Shown here in pieces: positions 23,595-31,658 of a stretch of 64,000 nucleotides of DNA. Origin of the DNA: Physcocola sp002396385 (GTDB taxonomy: Bacteria; Bacteroidota; Bacteroidia; Bacteroidales; Paludibacteraceae). A model generated the notes under the pieces. The model did no database searches, was not told where the DNA came from, and saw only the letters and a list, made by a program, of their open reading frames with translations. Position 1 is the first letter of the stretch; the number at the start of each line of letters is the position of its first letter. The translations under genes were made by a program, and so were the position numbers. The DNA is taken from assembly GCA_946535435.1 (NCBI GenBank), contig CAMNDM010000002.1, forward strand, positions 62,001 through 126,000, given 5' to 3'.

Positions 23595-23649
23595 TGAAAA
23601 GTTGCCGAGTAATGGGGCTCATCGGCACATGGCTTATTAATCTTTTTCT

Positions 23650-23657
23650 TACTTTTG
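23650..23657 (+). promoter_or_regulatory. -7 element TACTTTTG for rarA
   Basis: TAnnTTTG match 23 bp upstream of the rarA ATG at 23681, lying just outside the right end of the AT-rich island. Confidence 0.5.
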
Positions 23658-23680
23658 TGAACGTATAAAACAGAATAACT

Positions 23681-24955
23681 ATGCCACCTTTAGCAGAACG
23701 AATGCGTCCGCGTACGCTCGACGAGTACATCGGTCAGTCGCACCTTGTGGGTGAAGGATCGGTTCTCAGGCGTATGCTGGAGTCGGAACATATATCGAGT
23801 TTCATCCTTTGGGGTCCTCCCGGGGTTGGTAAAACCACGTTGGCTAATATTGTCGCCCACCAGCTCAACGCTCCTTTCTTTACCCTTAGTGCCGTAACTT
23901 CGGGCGTGAAAGATGTCCGCGAGGTGATTGACAAGGCTCGTAAGACACGCTTCTTCAATTCGCCTACGCCTATTCTGTTTATCGACGAAATACACCGTTT
24001 CTCCAAATCGCAACAAGATTCGCTGTTGGGCGCGGTCGAGCAGGGCGATGTGGTGCTCATTGGCGCCACTACCGAAAACCCTTCGTTCGAGGTCATTACT
24101 CCGTTGCTCTCGCGCTGTCAGGTTTATGTGCTCAAACCACAGGAACCGGAAGACTTGCTCGCATTGGCCAATAGGGTGGTGACTACCGATGTGGAACTCT
24201 CCAAACTACACATCGAACTGAAAGAGACCGAGGCTTTGTTACGCTTTGCCGGGGGCGACGCCCGAAAACTCCTCAACATTATCGAACTGGTGGTTAACTC
24301 TGAGGCGGGTAACGACCCTATTGTTTTCACCAACGACAAGGTGGTGGCCAATCTGCAGGCGAACCCTAACGCCTACGACAAGGATGGTGAGATGCACTAC
24401 GATATTATATCGGCTTTCATCAAGTCGATTCGTGGTAGCGACCCCGATGCGGCTATCTATTGGTTGGCCCGTATGATTGATGGGGGAGAAGACCCGAAAT
24501 TTATTGCCCGCCGTCTGGTTATCTCGGCTTCGGAAGATATAGGTTTGGCCAATCCGAACGCGTTGCTTATTGCCAACGCCTGTTTCGATGCCCTTACCAA
24601 ACTGGGTTGGCCCGAAGGCCGTATTCCACTGGCCGAGGCTACTATCTATCTGGCATCGAGCCCTAAAAGTAATTCGGCCTACCTTGCCATCAATTCGGCC
24701 CTCCAGTTTGTAAAAACTACGGGAAACCTGCCTGTTCCGCTTCACCTGCGCAATGCTCCTACCAAACTGATGGAGAACTTGGGTTACGGACGAGACTACA
24801 AATACTCGCACGACTATCCCGGACACTTTGTGGCGCAACAGTTCCTGCCCGATGCCATTCCAAACTCCCGCTTCTGGCATCCGCAACCCAATGCCCAAGA
24901 AAACAAGTTGGCCGACTATATGCGTAACTGCTGGGGTGACAGGTTTGACAAATAA
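23681..24955 (+). CDS. rarA: Replication-associated recombination protein A (RarA/MgsA) AAA ATPase
   Basis: A 424-residue AAA+ protein that works at stalled replication forks with SSB and resembles clamp-loader ATPases. The N-terminus PLAERMRPRTLDEYIGQSHL is the family signature. The Walker A is GPPGVGKTTLAN (about residues 45-56), the Walker B LFIDEIHRFSKSQQDSLL (about 99), and GATTENPSFEVITPLLSRC holds sensor 1 and the arginine finger. The C-terminal part contains the tetramerisation/MgsA domain (SAFIKSIRGSDPDAAIYWLA, then ASEDIGLANPNALLIA) and ends in the usual YKYSHDYPGHFVAQQFLPD. Length is normal. The GldM-like gene follows 11 bp later and may be co-transcribed. GC content returns to that of the rest of the chromosome here. 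Confidence 0.96.
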   Translation: MPPLAERMRPRTLDEYIGQSHLVGEGSVLRRMLESEHISSFILWGPPGVGKTTLANIVAHQLNAPFFTLSAVTSGVKDVREVIDKARKTRFFNSPTPILFIDEIHRFSKSQQDSLLGAVEQGDVVLIGATTENPSFEVITPLLSRCQVYVLKPQEPEDLLALANRVVTTDVELSKLHIELKETEALLRFAGGDARKLLNIIELVVNSEAGNDPIVFTNDKVVANLQANPNAYDKDGEMHYDIISAFIKSIRGSDPDAAIYWLARMIDGGEDPKFIARRLVISASEDIGLANPNALLIANACFDALTKLGWPEGRIPLAEATIYLASSPKSNSAYLAINSALQFVKTTGNLPVPLHLRNAPTKLMENLGYGRDYKYSHDYPGHFVAQQFLPDAIPNSRFWHPQPNAQENKLADYMRNCWGDRFDK

Positions 24956-24966
24956 AACAATGTATT

Positions 24967-26040
24967 ATGAATTTGAATAGAACAATTGCCCTTGTTTTTG
25001 CTGCTTTCCTGCCTCTTGCTGCTTTCGCAAAAGGACAAAACCGAAAAACGGTGGTTCAGGAAATGGTGGTAGATTTTGTGGAAAATGATGGGGCTGTTGA
25101 CGAGGTGGCTGACGTTAGCGACAACGTTCAGGCAACTGTCGCTTCTCCTACCAACGAAAAAATTTCCGAGCCGTTACCTGATTACTCAAAAAAGCAGGCG
25201 GTTGTTATCACTAAGTGCACATCTGTTCCCCGAGGAAGCAGGTTCGAAGCCGACATCCTGATGCTACATGCCGACACCAAGTGTTCTTATAAAGTGTATG
25301 TGGCAGGCGTTGAGGTTCCCGATGGCAGATATTCGGTGAAGTGCCAGGCCGTTGGAAAAAAGACTTGTAAAGGCTTTATTGTTGAGACAGATAAGAATGG
25401 TCGTACGAAAGAGTTCCCCTTTTCTTTCGAATATGCGGTGACTGAGCCTGTCGCAATAGTAACGCCAAAAGAGTCGGGTGTTTTGTTTGCGGGTGTGTTC
25501 AACACGGTCGATGTCCTTGTTCCTGGTTTCTCTTCCTCTGACATTAAACTAGAGGTTTCAAATGCAGTGGTATTGAGAAAACCATCGTGGTTCGATATTA
25601 AGCCTTTAATACCAGGACGCCCTTGCATTGTTTCGGTTTTTGTTAGAAGTGGCGATGAATTCCTCTGCATGTGCAATAAAGAGTTCCGAACGCTGCCCTT
25701 TCCACGTCCTTCCGCTTCTTTAGACCTTGCTACCATGCGTTTCGACGGTGGCAAAATTGATAAGGATTCTTTGCTCGCTGTACAAAAAGTGGCGGCTTAT
25801 TTAGATTCAGACCTCATTAAAGAAGTCCGATACGTGGTCCTTGGGTTTAATCTGAAATTAGCTGATGGTAAGGGTGGTCTCAAGGTCTTGCATTCCGATT
25901 CTGAGTCATTTACCGCTCCTATGCTCAAAGAGTTGAAAAAAGCCAAGCCCGGCACCACGTTCTTTGTGACGGATGTTACGGTGAAAGCGCCCGACCAAAG
26001 AGTGGTTAAATTGTCTCCTATGGAGGTGGTGGTGAAGTAA
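24967..26040 (+). CDS. Secreted GldM-like protein lacking the membrane anchor and first domain
   Basis: A 357-residue exported protein with signal peptide LNRTIALVFAAFLPLAAFA (residues 3-21). From about residue 60 it resembles the periplasmic domains of GldM/PorM, the type IX secretion motor-shaft subunit: PVAIVTPKESGVLFAGVFN with NTVDVLVPGF matches the third-domain start (VSPTKMNVLYIGVxNPV in GldM), PFPRPSASLDLATMRFDGGK its linker to the fourth domain, and FTAPMLKELKKAKPGTTFFV plus VKLSPMEVVVK the fourth-domain end. True GldM is about 510 residues with an N-terminal transmembrane helix and a helical first domain; both are missing here. It could be an accessory part or an inhibitor of the GldLM complex; this is inference. 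It lies 11 bp behind rarA. Confidence 0.72.
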   Translation: MNLNRTIALVFAAFLPLAAFAKGQNRKTVVQEMVVDFVENDGAVDEVADVSDNVQATVASPTNEKISEPLPDYSKKQAVVITKCTSVPRGSRFEADILMLHADTKCSYKVYVAGVEVPDGRYSVKCQAVGKKTCKGFIVETDKNGRTKEFPFSFEYAVTEPVAIVTPKESGVLFAGVFNTVDVLVPGFSSSDIKLEVSNAVVLRKPSWFDIKPLIPGRPCIVSVFVRSGDEFLCMCNKEFRTLPFPRPSASLDLATMRFDGGKIDKDSLLAVQKVAAYLDSDLIKEVRYVVLGFNLKLADGKGGLKVLHSDSESFTAPMLKELKKAKPGTTFFVTDVTVKAPDQRVVKLSPMEVVVK

Positions 26041-26097
26041 AAAACACTTTATAAGGAAACTCTATGCCAATTGTTAATAAACCTTTCGTTCCTTAAG

Positions 26098-26127
26098 TTT
26101 GCTTTATTCAATATTTTTGTATATTTG
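26098..26127 (+). promoter_or_regulatory. Promoter of Cys-rich lipoprotein gene
   Basis: TTTG (26098-26101) and TATATTTG (26120-26127) are separated by 18 bp, near the Bacteroidota optimum. The ATG is 33 bp downstream. Confidence 0.75.
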
Positions 26128-26160
26128 CGAAGCAATTATAAATTACAATTGAAAAATCAA

Positions 26161-26670
26161 ATGAAAAAGACATTTAAACTTCTGGCTGTAAGCTTTGCTG
26201 TTGTGGCAATGGCTTCTTGTAACTGCAATAGTAACAAGTGTACTGATGGTGCTGACAGCACAAAATGCTGCGACACTACTAAGAAGTGTGAGGGTGACAC
26301 GACTGCTGCCGCTACTACCTCTGCCGATTCTTCTGCAAGACCTGACATCAACGCTAACGATATCTTCGCTAAGCGTATGGAGCGTCTCACTAAGGAATTG
26401 ATCCTCGATGACGCACAGCAGGCTAAGTTGGCTGAAATCTTAACTGTTGGCGCCGACAGAATCGAGAAGTACATCGATGCAAACGAACGTCCAAGCATCG
26501 ACCAGGTGAAGGCTTACCACGCTGAAGAGGTTGCTCAGGTAAAGGCTATCCTCAATGCTGATCAGTTTGCCAGATTCGAGAAGATGGAAGAGGAAATGGC
26601 GAAGAAGTTCGCTGAACGCGCTGCCGCTAAGGCTGCCGCTGCTGCCGCTGCCGCTAACGCTGCTAAGTAA
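26161..26670 (+). CDS. Cys-rich lipoprotein with Spy/CpxP-like helical region
   Basis: A 169-residue lipoprotein precursor. KLLAVSFAVVAMASC is the signal with lipobox MASC (Cys20). After it come five more Cys within about 25 residues (C22, C27, C36, C37, C43), a pattern that could bind metal. The remainder is helical: residues about 80-145 hold an LTKELILDDAQQAKLAEIL segment and LNADQFARFEKMEEEMAKKF, much like the two LTxxQ-type helical hairpins of Spy/CpxP-like periplasmic stress proteins. The C-terminus is an Ala/Lys run. An ATG at 26071 is in frame, but the lipoprotein signal and promoter set the start at 26161. The COG0523 metallochaperone gene follows after a terminator. Confidence 0.78.
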   Translation: MKKTFKLLAVSFAVVAMASCNCNSNKCTDGADSTKCCDTTKKCEGDTTAAATTSADSSARPDINANDIFAKRMERLTKELILDDAQQAKLAEILTVGADRIEKYIDANERPSIDQVKAYHAEEVAQVKAILNADQFARFEKMEEEMAKKFAERAAAKAAAAAAAANAAK

Positions 26671-26692
26671 TTACATTTTTATCAGATAACAG

Positions 26693-26726
26693 AAAGGCTC
26701 GATTTCTAAACCGATTTCGAGCCTTT
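26693..26726 (+). terminator. Terminator after Cys-rich lipoprotein gene
   Basis: Arms 26693-26701 and 26718-26726 form a 9-bp stem with a 16-base loop; the T tract is poor, so strength is uncertain. Confidence 0.6.
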
Positions 26727-26762
26727 GCTATATAGTATTTTTTAGAGATTTTTAAGTTGTAT

Positions 26763-28100
26763 ATGAGAAACAATCCCATCCCGGTAACCCTCCTTACGGG
26801 TTACCTTGGCAGTGGTAAGACTACGCTTCTTAACCACATTCTTGGTAATAAAAAGGGTATTAAGTTCGCTGTTATCGTTAACGATATCGGTGAAGTGAAT
26901 ATCGATGAAACCCTTATTCAAAAGGGGGGGGTGGTTAGCACGAAAGACGATAGCCTGGTGCCACTCCAAAACGGATGTATTTGTTGCACCCTTAAAGAGG
27001 ACCTCATCAAACAACTTACCGATATTGCTGAAACCAATAAGTTCGACTACATTGTTATTGAGGCCAGCGGCATTTGTGAACCTGTCCCTATCGCCCAAAC
27101 TATTACCTCGATGAGCGATATGGCTCGAAAATACGGTATGCCTGACATCTGCCGACTCGATGCGGTGGTTTCGGTGGTCGATGCGTTGCGTATGACGCAG
27201 GAGTTCGGCTGCGGTAGCGAACTCGTGAAAGAGAATATCGATGAAGAGGATATTGAAAACCTGGTTATCCAGCAAATTGAGTTCTGCGACATCATACTTC
27301 TTAACAAAGTCAGCCTTGTCTCTCCTGAGGAGTTGGCTAAACTGAAAAAGGTTATCAAGACCCTGCAGCCTAATGCCGAGATTATTGAAACCGATTTCTG
27401 TAATGTCGATGTGGAGCGGATTGTGGACTGCAAACGCTTCGATTTCGGCAAAGCTGTTCTTTCTGCCGGGTGGATTGCCGAAATTGACCGCCCGATAGAA
27501 GAGGATGATGACGAACACGAGCATCTCCATCACGAACACCATCACCACCACGATGGCGATGACGACGATGATGACGAAGTCTGCCCTCGTTGCGGACACC
27601 ACCATCACCACGACCGTGAGTGTGAGCATGAACATGAACACGACCATGAGCACGATGGACATGAACACCACCATGGCGGGCACTGTCATTGCCACCACCA
27701 CGATGGCGGTGAAGTGGAGGAGTACGGCATTGGTACTTTCGTCTATTTCTGCCGCGATCCGTTCAACAGAAACAAGTTCATCGACTGGGCCTCTAAAAAG
27801 TGGGACCGCAGCATTATCCGCTGCAAGGGTGTTGTCTATTTTGCCGATGAGACGAATATGTCGTACTTGTTCGAACAGGCGGGTACACAGAAAAATTTGC
27901 AGGAATCTGGGCTGTGGATTGCTTCCGCTCCGGAAGAGGAGAAGCGGAACATACTCAACGATAATCCTGATATGAAGAAGGAGTGGAAGGAGCCTTACGG
28001 CGACCGTATGGAAAAACTGGTCTTCATCGGCCAGAAAATGGATAAGGAGGCTATCTGCAAGGCACTCGATGCCTGCCTTTCCCCTGTCGACAAGTTCTAA
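26763..28100 (+). CDS. COG0523 (CobW/YjiA-type) GTPase with His-rich metal-binding insert
   Basis: A 445-residue G3E GTPase of the COG0523 group, thought to load metals (zinc, cobalt and others) into target proteins in the cytoplasm. The Walker A GYLGSGKTTLLNHIL is at residues about 12-26, the metal-binding GCICCTL (CxCC) near 70, and IVIEASGICEP is the G3 region. LNKVSL (about 182) acts as the guanine-specificity NKxD-like motif. Residues about 245-320 are a long His/Asp/Glu tract with a CPRCG pair and many HH runs, followed by the CobW C-terminal domain (YFCRDPFNRNKFIDWASKKW). A TTG start at 26757 is possible, but the ATG at 26763 fits the family. Similar proteins with such His tracts are often Zur-regulated, but I see no operator here. 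Confidence 0.92.
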   Translation: MRNNPIPVTLLTGYLGSGKTTLLNHILGNKKGIKFAVIVNDIGEVNIDETLIQKGGVVSTKDDSLVPLQNGCICCTLKEDLIKQLTDIAETNKFDYIVIEASGICEPVPIAQTITSMSDMARKYGMPDICRLDAVVSVVDALRMTQEFGCGSELVKENIDEEDIENLVIQQIEFCDIILLNKVSLVSPEELAKLKKVIKTLQPNAEIIETDFCNVDVERIVDCKRFDFGKAVLSAGWIAEIDRPIEEDDDEHEHLHHEHHHHHDGDDDDDDEVCPRCGHHHHHDRECEHEHEHDHEHDGHEHHHGGHCHCHHHDGGEVEEYGIGTFVYFCRDPFNRNKFIDWASKKWDRSIIRCKGVVYFADETNMSYLFEQAGTQKNLQESGLWIASAPEEEKRNILNDNPDMKKEWKEPYGDRMEKLVFIGQKMDKEAICKALDACLSPVDKF

Positions 28101-28150
28101 TTAAAGCAATAATACTTTTTGTAATGAGGGTGCACTGCTGTGTACCCTTT

Positions 28151-28975
28151 TTATTTTCTTGACCCGCCAAATAAAAATGTTTCTCTTGCTTTTCTGATTT
28201 CTTTGGCCAATTTGTCGTATTTGGAACTCCGTACTAACGGATTAATAGCGTCTAGCTTTCCCAGCTTCTTCTCAAAACTGCTCAGCTTGGTATCGGCTCC
28301 TATCAGAGTCTTATAAATTGCCAATTCTACTAAAACTGCCGACTTGCCATTATAACGGTTGGGGTTGTATATTTCCAGCGACGCACGCCTGTTTTGCTCG
28401 TGCGCTACCTCATCGGTGGCATTTGCTATGTTGGGTTTAAAATAGGCTAAACCAACTGGTACGATTCTAATGTTTTTGTTATTACAACGGCTTGCCAACC
28501 ATTGACTTACGTATTCTGCCCGTTTTAACGACAGTCTTAAGTTGTAGTTCTCACTTCCACGTGCATCGGTGTGCCCTACAACCAAGAACAGTTTGTCGGG
28601 GTACTCGTTGATGAACTCTGTCATCTCTTCAATCTGTTGCTCGTTTTCGGGCTTGATGTTGCCAAAATCGAAAAAATAGTTTTCCCAAACCAATGAGTCG
28701 CTGTTCATCTCCTGACGTTCTTGTGCGGAGATGTTTTGAACCGAAAGCGCTAAAAGGCTCGATGCCAAGCCCACAATCTTCACTGCTTTACCAGCCTTTT
28801 GGCGTAACGACAGTTCTTGCTCGATATACGAGCGCTCTGCCTCGCAGGCTGGACAGGTGCCGCGGCAGATGCCTTGGTAATTGCATACCGAAGGGGTGTA
28901 GTCTATATCGTTTGCTTTGGCAATCTCTGAACGGATGGCTTTTAGTTGTTCGCAGGTATATCGGCCTTTTAACAT
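28151..28975 (-). CDS. Cys-rich N-terminal module + OmpA peptidoglycan-binding domain protein
   Basis: A 274-residue protein. An upstream ATG at 29011 is in frame, but the shared module starts at MLKGRYTCEQ (28975), matching the two homologues. Cys8, Cys31, Cys37, Cys41 and Cys44 sit at the same positions as in the proteins at 18017 and 57233, without gaps, with ANDIDY, GTCPACEAE and SYIEQEL around them. VKIVGLASSLLALS (65-78) is the probable membrane helix. After it there is no lipobox Cys. Residues about 95-225 are an OmpA-type domain: FFDFGNIKPENEQQIEEM, VVGHTDARGSENYNLRLSLK and HEQNRRASLEI are the peptidoglycan-binding motifs. It should link an inner-membrane module with the cell wall. 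It follows the ATP-grasp-like gene by 43 bp. Confidence 0.8.
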   Translation of the reverse strand: MLKGRYTCEQLKAIRSEIAKANDIDYTPSVCNYQGICRGTCPACEAERSYIEQELSLRQKAGKAVKIVGLASSLLALSVQNISAQERQEMNSDSLVWENYFFDFGNIKPENEQQIEEMTEFINEYPDKLFLVVGHTDARGSENYNLRLSLKRAEYVSQWLASRCNNKNIRIVPVGLAYFKPNIANATDEVAHEQNRRASLEIYNPNRYNGKSAVLVELAIYKTLIGADTKLSSFEKKLGKLDAINPLVRSSKYDKLAKEIRKARETFLFGGSRK

Positions 28976-29018
28976 AAACAGATTTTTTATATCCGTAAAA
29001 ATAAGAAACAATTAACAA

Positions 29019-30218
29019 TTATGGATTGAAGCTATGCTGTTTTTTCCATACCTCTATTTCCACTCCATAGTGTGTTTGTTCGGTTTCTGCTGTCAGTAGT
29101 ACGTAGCCTTTGCTTATTTTCCCGTCTACAAGTTCTACAGGGTGCTGTTTGCGTTGCTCGGTGGCGTGGATTTTCAGCTCTCCGTCTTGTTTGAAGTGGA
29201 TGGTGCGGTATTCGCCTGCGCTGCCTGGGGCTATCCATTGGTCGTAAACCAGTCGGGCTGCCATACCCATCGTCATGCGCAGATTGATTTCCACGCATGG
29301 GTTGAGTAGCTCTTTGCCTTCTACAATGCCGGTCAGCATATCTATACCCACTATGCCGTTGTAGTGTGGGGCTATGGTTTGCGCCAACAGTCCGGCCCAG
29401 AGTTCCCGCACTTTTTTCAAGGTGTCGCCTCCTACTTTTTGGGCCAACAGCGCACCGATGGCTTCGTCGCTTTCCAGCAGATTGCACCGGTAGACGCCCG
29501 CATTGTCGGCCATAAAGTGGGAATAGCCGGCAAATAGCACTTTCCCGTCCGAGCAGCGGAACTCCATGGCGAAGTCGCCTGTCTTATTCCAAATGGGCTC
29601 GCAAATCACGCTGCCCTGTGTGCTGATGGCACGGTTCGACCACCGTTGCACGTTAAAGTCATAACCGTTAATTGCCCACCAAATCCCGCGTCCGCTGCCA
29701 GATAGGGGAGCTTTCAGTACGAGCCTCTCCGATTGTGTCCATCCTTCTATCTCGACAAGCTTTGTCGCTTTCCGTGGAAGCAGATGTTTGGGAAAAAGAT
29801 TGTTGGTTGCGAATTCTTGAAGGAAATGTATGGTTTTGCCGCGGTGGCTCCATGTCTTTATATGGCCTAATTCTTCTGGATATTCAAAACCGAATTTTCG
29901 TAGTTGCTGGGCCGACTGGGGGTCCCACCCCCACACATTATAGGTTTCGCTGCCCGTTGGAATGAAGTCCCGACATGGACAAAGTTCCCCCTTTATGCCA
30001 AGTTGTTGCATTAGTTCTGCTGTGTCTTCTGCAATTGCCAGCTGGTTTGTTAGTTGCTTGGTTAGTACTCTAGGGTTGCCGGTCAGCCAAAAGGGAAGCG
30101 GACTCAGGTCCTCGTTCATGGCACTTGCTACTTTTGGGGGGATATAGAAAGGCTTCCCGCTTGCCAGTGCGAGGTCGTGCTCGAAGTTTAACAGCCAGAT
30201 GTTCTTCTGTTTGTCCAT
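29019..30218 (-). CDS. ATP-grasp-like protein of unknown function
   Basis: A 399-residue soluble protein. The start at 30218 (MDKQKNIWLLNFEHDLALAS) is chosen because the longer frame would overlap the upstream gene. The sequence has the look of an ATP-grasp ligase: RLVLKAPLSGSGRGIWWAIN (nucleotide-binding strand and flexible Gly-rich loop), ICEPIW, then PCVEINLRMTMGM, whose ExN and Arg would hold magnesium and phosphate. The N-terminal LNFEHDLALASGKPFYIPP is common among homologues in Bacteroidales, which I know only as hypothetical proteins. A substrate is not evident. It is between phosphopantetheinyl transferase and the Cys-module/OmpA gene in a leftward operon. Confidence 0.65.
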   Translation of the reverse strand: MDKQKNIWLLNFEHDLALASGKPFYIPPKVASAMNEDLSPLPFWLTGNPRVLTKQLTNQLAIAEDTAELMQQLGIKGELCPCRDFIPTGSETYNVWGWDPQSAQQLRKFGFEYPEELGHIKTWSHRGKTIHFLQEFATNNLFPKHLLPRKATKLVEIEGWTQSERLVLKAPLSGSGRGIWWAINGYDFNVQRWSNRAISTQGSVICEPIWNKTGDFAMEFRCSDGKVLFAGYSHFMADNAGVYRCNLLESDEAIGALLAQKVGGDTLKKVRELWAGLLAQTIAPHYNGIVGIDMLTGIVEGKELLNPCVEINLRMTMGMAARLVYDQWIAPGSAGEYRTIHFKQDGELKIHATEQRKQHPVELVDGKISKGYVLLTAETEQTHYGVEIEVWKKQHSFNP

Positions 30219-30241
30219 CTTATATAGTTTGAAGGGCTTTT

Positions 30242-30865
30242 TTAGAACACGCACATACTAAGGGCGTAGTTTTGTGTAAGCAGATGTCTGACTTCGTATG
30301 TCTCGTTGTTCAATAGGTCAATTACAATGCTGTGGCCTTGGTTGCCTGTTATCTGGCATTCGGTAATTCTGAAACCTTCAAGAAAGTCATAGTGTGGTGG
30401 GTCGGCCAATTTAAAAAGGGCCTCTTTGGTCGTCCATGCCAGTAGGGCATCGATTCCCTCATCGGCAGTAGGGTAGAGTGTTATCTCCTCTTTTACCATA
30501 AATTTGTGGCGTACGCGCAACACTTTGGCAGTGTCGTTTTTTTCAATGTCCACACCAGTTTTTTTGTGGTTTCTGCTAAGCAGCAGGCAGGCAAAATTGC
30601 CTGTATGGCTGATGCTTATGCTGGTCGACGGGTAATCGGGCAGATAGGGCCTCCCGTTTTCGTTATAGCAGATGCGGGCTTTGGGTAGTTCCCGCTGTAG
30701 CAGGAAATTTACAAAGGCTTTTTCTTTTTGCCTTTTGTATGAAAGTTGTCCGAATCCGCTTATTGTGTCAAGGTTAGTCTGTGCTGTAATCTGCCCAAGG
30801 TCTTCTTCCATCTTCCACACTTGTAGGGTAGTTGAAGCGTCCGTTTGTAGCTCGAAATCCAGCAT
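30242..30865 (-). CDS. 4'-phosphopantetheinyl transferase superfamily protein
   Basis: A 207-residue transferase that moves 4'-phosphopantetheine from coenzyme A to a Ser in a carrier protein. The family motifs appear in order: GRPYLP with SISISHTGNFACLLLS, HKKTGVDIEKNDT (metal-binding D-x-E) and WTTKEALFKL (W..KEA), which together form the active site. It looks like the Sfp type (two half-domains in one chain) and not like the short AcpS. In Bacteroidota such a gene can be the only holo-ACP synthase; I do not see another here. It follows gldF by 17 bp and precedes the ATP-grasp-like gene by 23 bp. Confidence 0.88.
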   Translation of the reverse strand: MLDFELQTDASTTLQVWKMEEDLGQITAQTNLDTISGFGQLSYKRQKEKAFVNFLLQRELPKARICYNENGRPYLPDYPSTSISISHTGNFACLLLSRNHKKTGVDIEKNDTAKVLRVRHKFMVKEEITLYPTADEGIDALLAWTTKEALFKLADPPHYDFLEGFRITECQITGNQGHSIVIDLLNNETYEVRHLLTQNYALSMCVF

Positions 30866-30882
30866 GCTTGTTTTTGAATTTA

Positions 30883-31611
30883 TTATTCTTGTTTCTCGAT
30901 GACCAGTTTCGTGCCGAACACAAAAGCGGCTATCACAACTAGGAAGTAGATGGCGTCGCGGCTGTCAATCACACCACGGCTCATAGCGTCGTAATGCGCG
31001 CTGATGCCAAAACTTGACACTAATGCCTGTGTACCACCGTTATTGCTTGTCTGCCCCACAAGGTCGAATCCGTAATAGAACACGCCGCTGAGTACGGCCG
31101 CTATTATGAAGGCGATAATCTGGTTGTCGGTTAGGCTTGAAGCAAACACCCCTATTGCCACGTATACACCGGCAAGGAAAACCAGACCGATGTACGAACC
31201 CCACGTGCCTCCCATATCGAGGTTGCCCATAGGGTCGCCCATGCAGTACACGCTAATTACATAGACCAGTGTCGGAATCAGCGATACAATCACCAAAAGC
31301 AATCCTGCCAGATATTTGCTCATGACTATGCTGGTTCGGCTTATCGGACGGCTGAGCAATAACTCGAGGGTGCCTGTGCGTTTCTCTTCGGCAAACAGAC
31401 GCATTGTGATGGCTGGCACGAGAAACAGGTAGAGCCAGGGTGCCATTATGAACAAACCGTTAAGGTTGGCATAGCCGTTGTCCATAATGTTGTATTCGCC
31501 GCGGAACACCCACAAGAACAAGCCTGTAATGAGCAGGAATACGCCTATCACGATGTAGCCCATAGGACTGCTGAAAAATGTGCTGAATTCTTTCCTTAAA
31601 AGTACTAACAT
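30883..31611 (-). CDS. gldF: Gliding motility-associated ABC transporter permease GldF
   Basis: A 242-residue membrane protein with six predicted helices, beginning LLRKEFSTFFSSPMGYIVIG, then GLFIMAPWLYLFLVPAITMRL followed by the ABC-2 permease signature FAEEKRTGTLELLLSRPISR. This is the GldF pattern. In gliding Bacteroidota GldF works with GldG and the ATPase GldA in the envelope. Here neither gldG nor gldA lies next to it: the downstream gene is phosphopantetheinyl transferase. Loss of gldG adjacency is unusual, and the rest of the complex may be elsewhere. A GldM-like gene (25.0 kb) and a type IX substrate/PorP pair (37-52 kb) occur in the same window. A promoter lies 23 bp upstream. Confidence 0.88.
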   Translation of the reverse strand: MLVLLRKEFSTFFSSPMGYIVIGVFLLITGLFLWVFRGEYNIMDNGYANLNGLFIMAPWLYLFLVPAITMRLFAEEKRTGTLELLLSRPISRTSIVMSKYLAGLLLVIVSLIPTLVYVISVYCMGDPMGNLDMGGTWGSYIGLVFLAGVYVAIGVFASSLTDNQIIAFIIAAVLSGVFYYGFDLVGQTSNNGGTQALVSSFGISAHYDAMSRGVIDSRDAIYFLVVIAAFVFGTKLVIEKQE

Positions 31612-31633
31612 GTCTTTCTTTATTTCAACGGTG

Positions 31634-31641
31634 CAAATTTA
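31634..31641 (-). promoter_or_regulatory. -7 element TAAATTTG for gldF
   Basis: The minus strand reads TAAATTTG, 22 bp upstream of the gldF start, with no clear -33 element. It separates gldF from the AAA ATPase gene upstream. Confidence 0.55.
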
Positions 31642-31658
31642 GCGATTATTTAGCTTTT

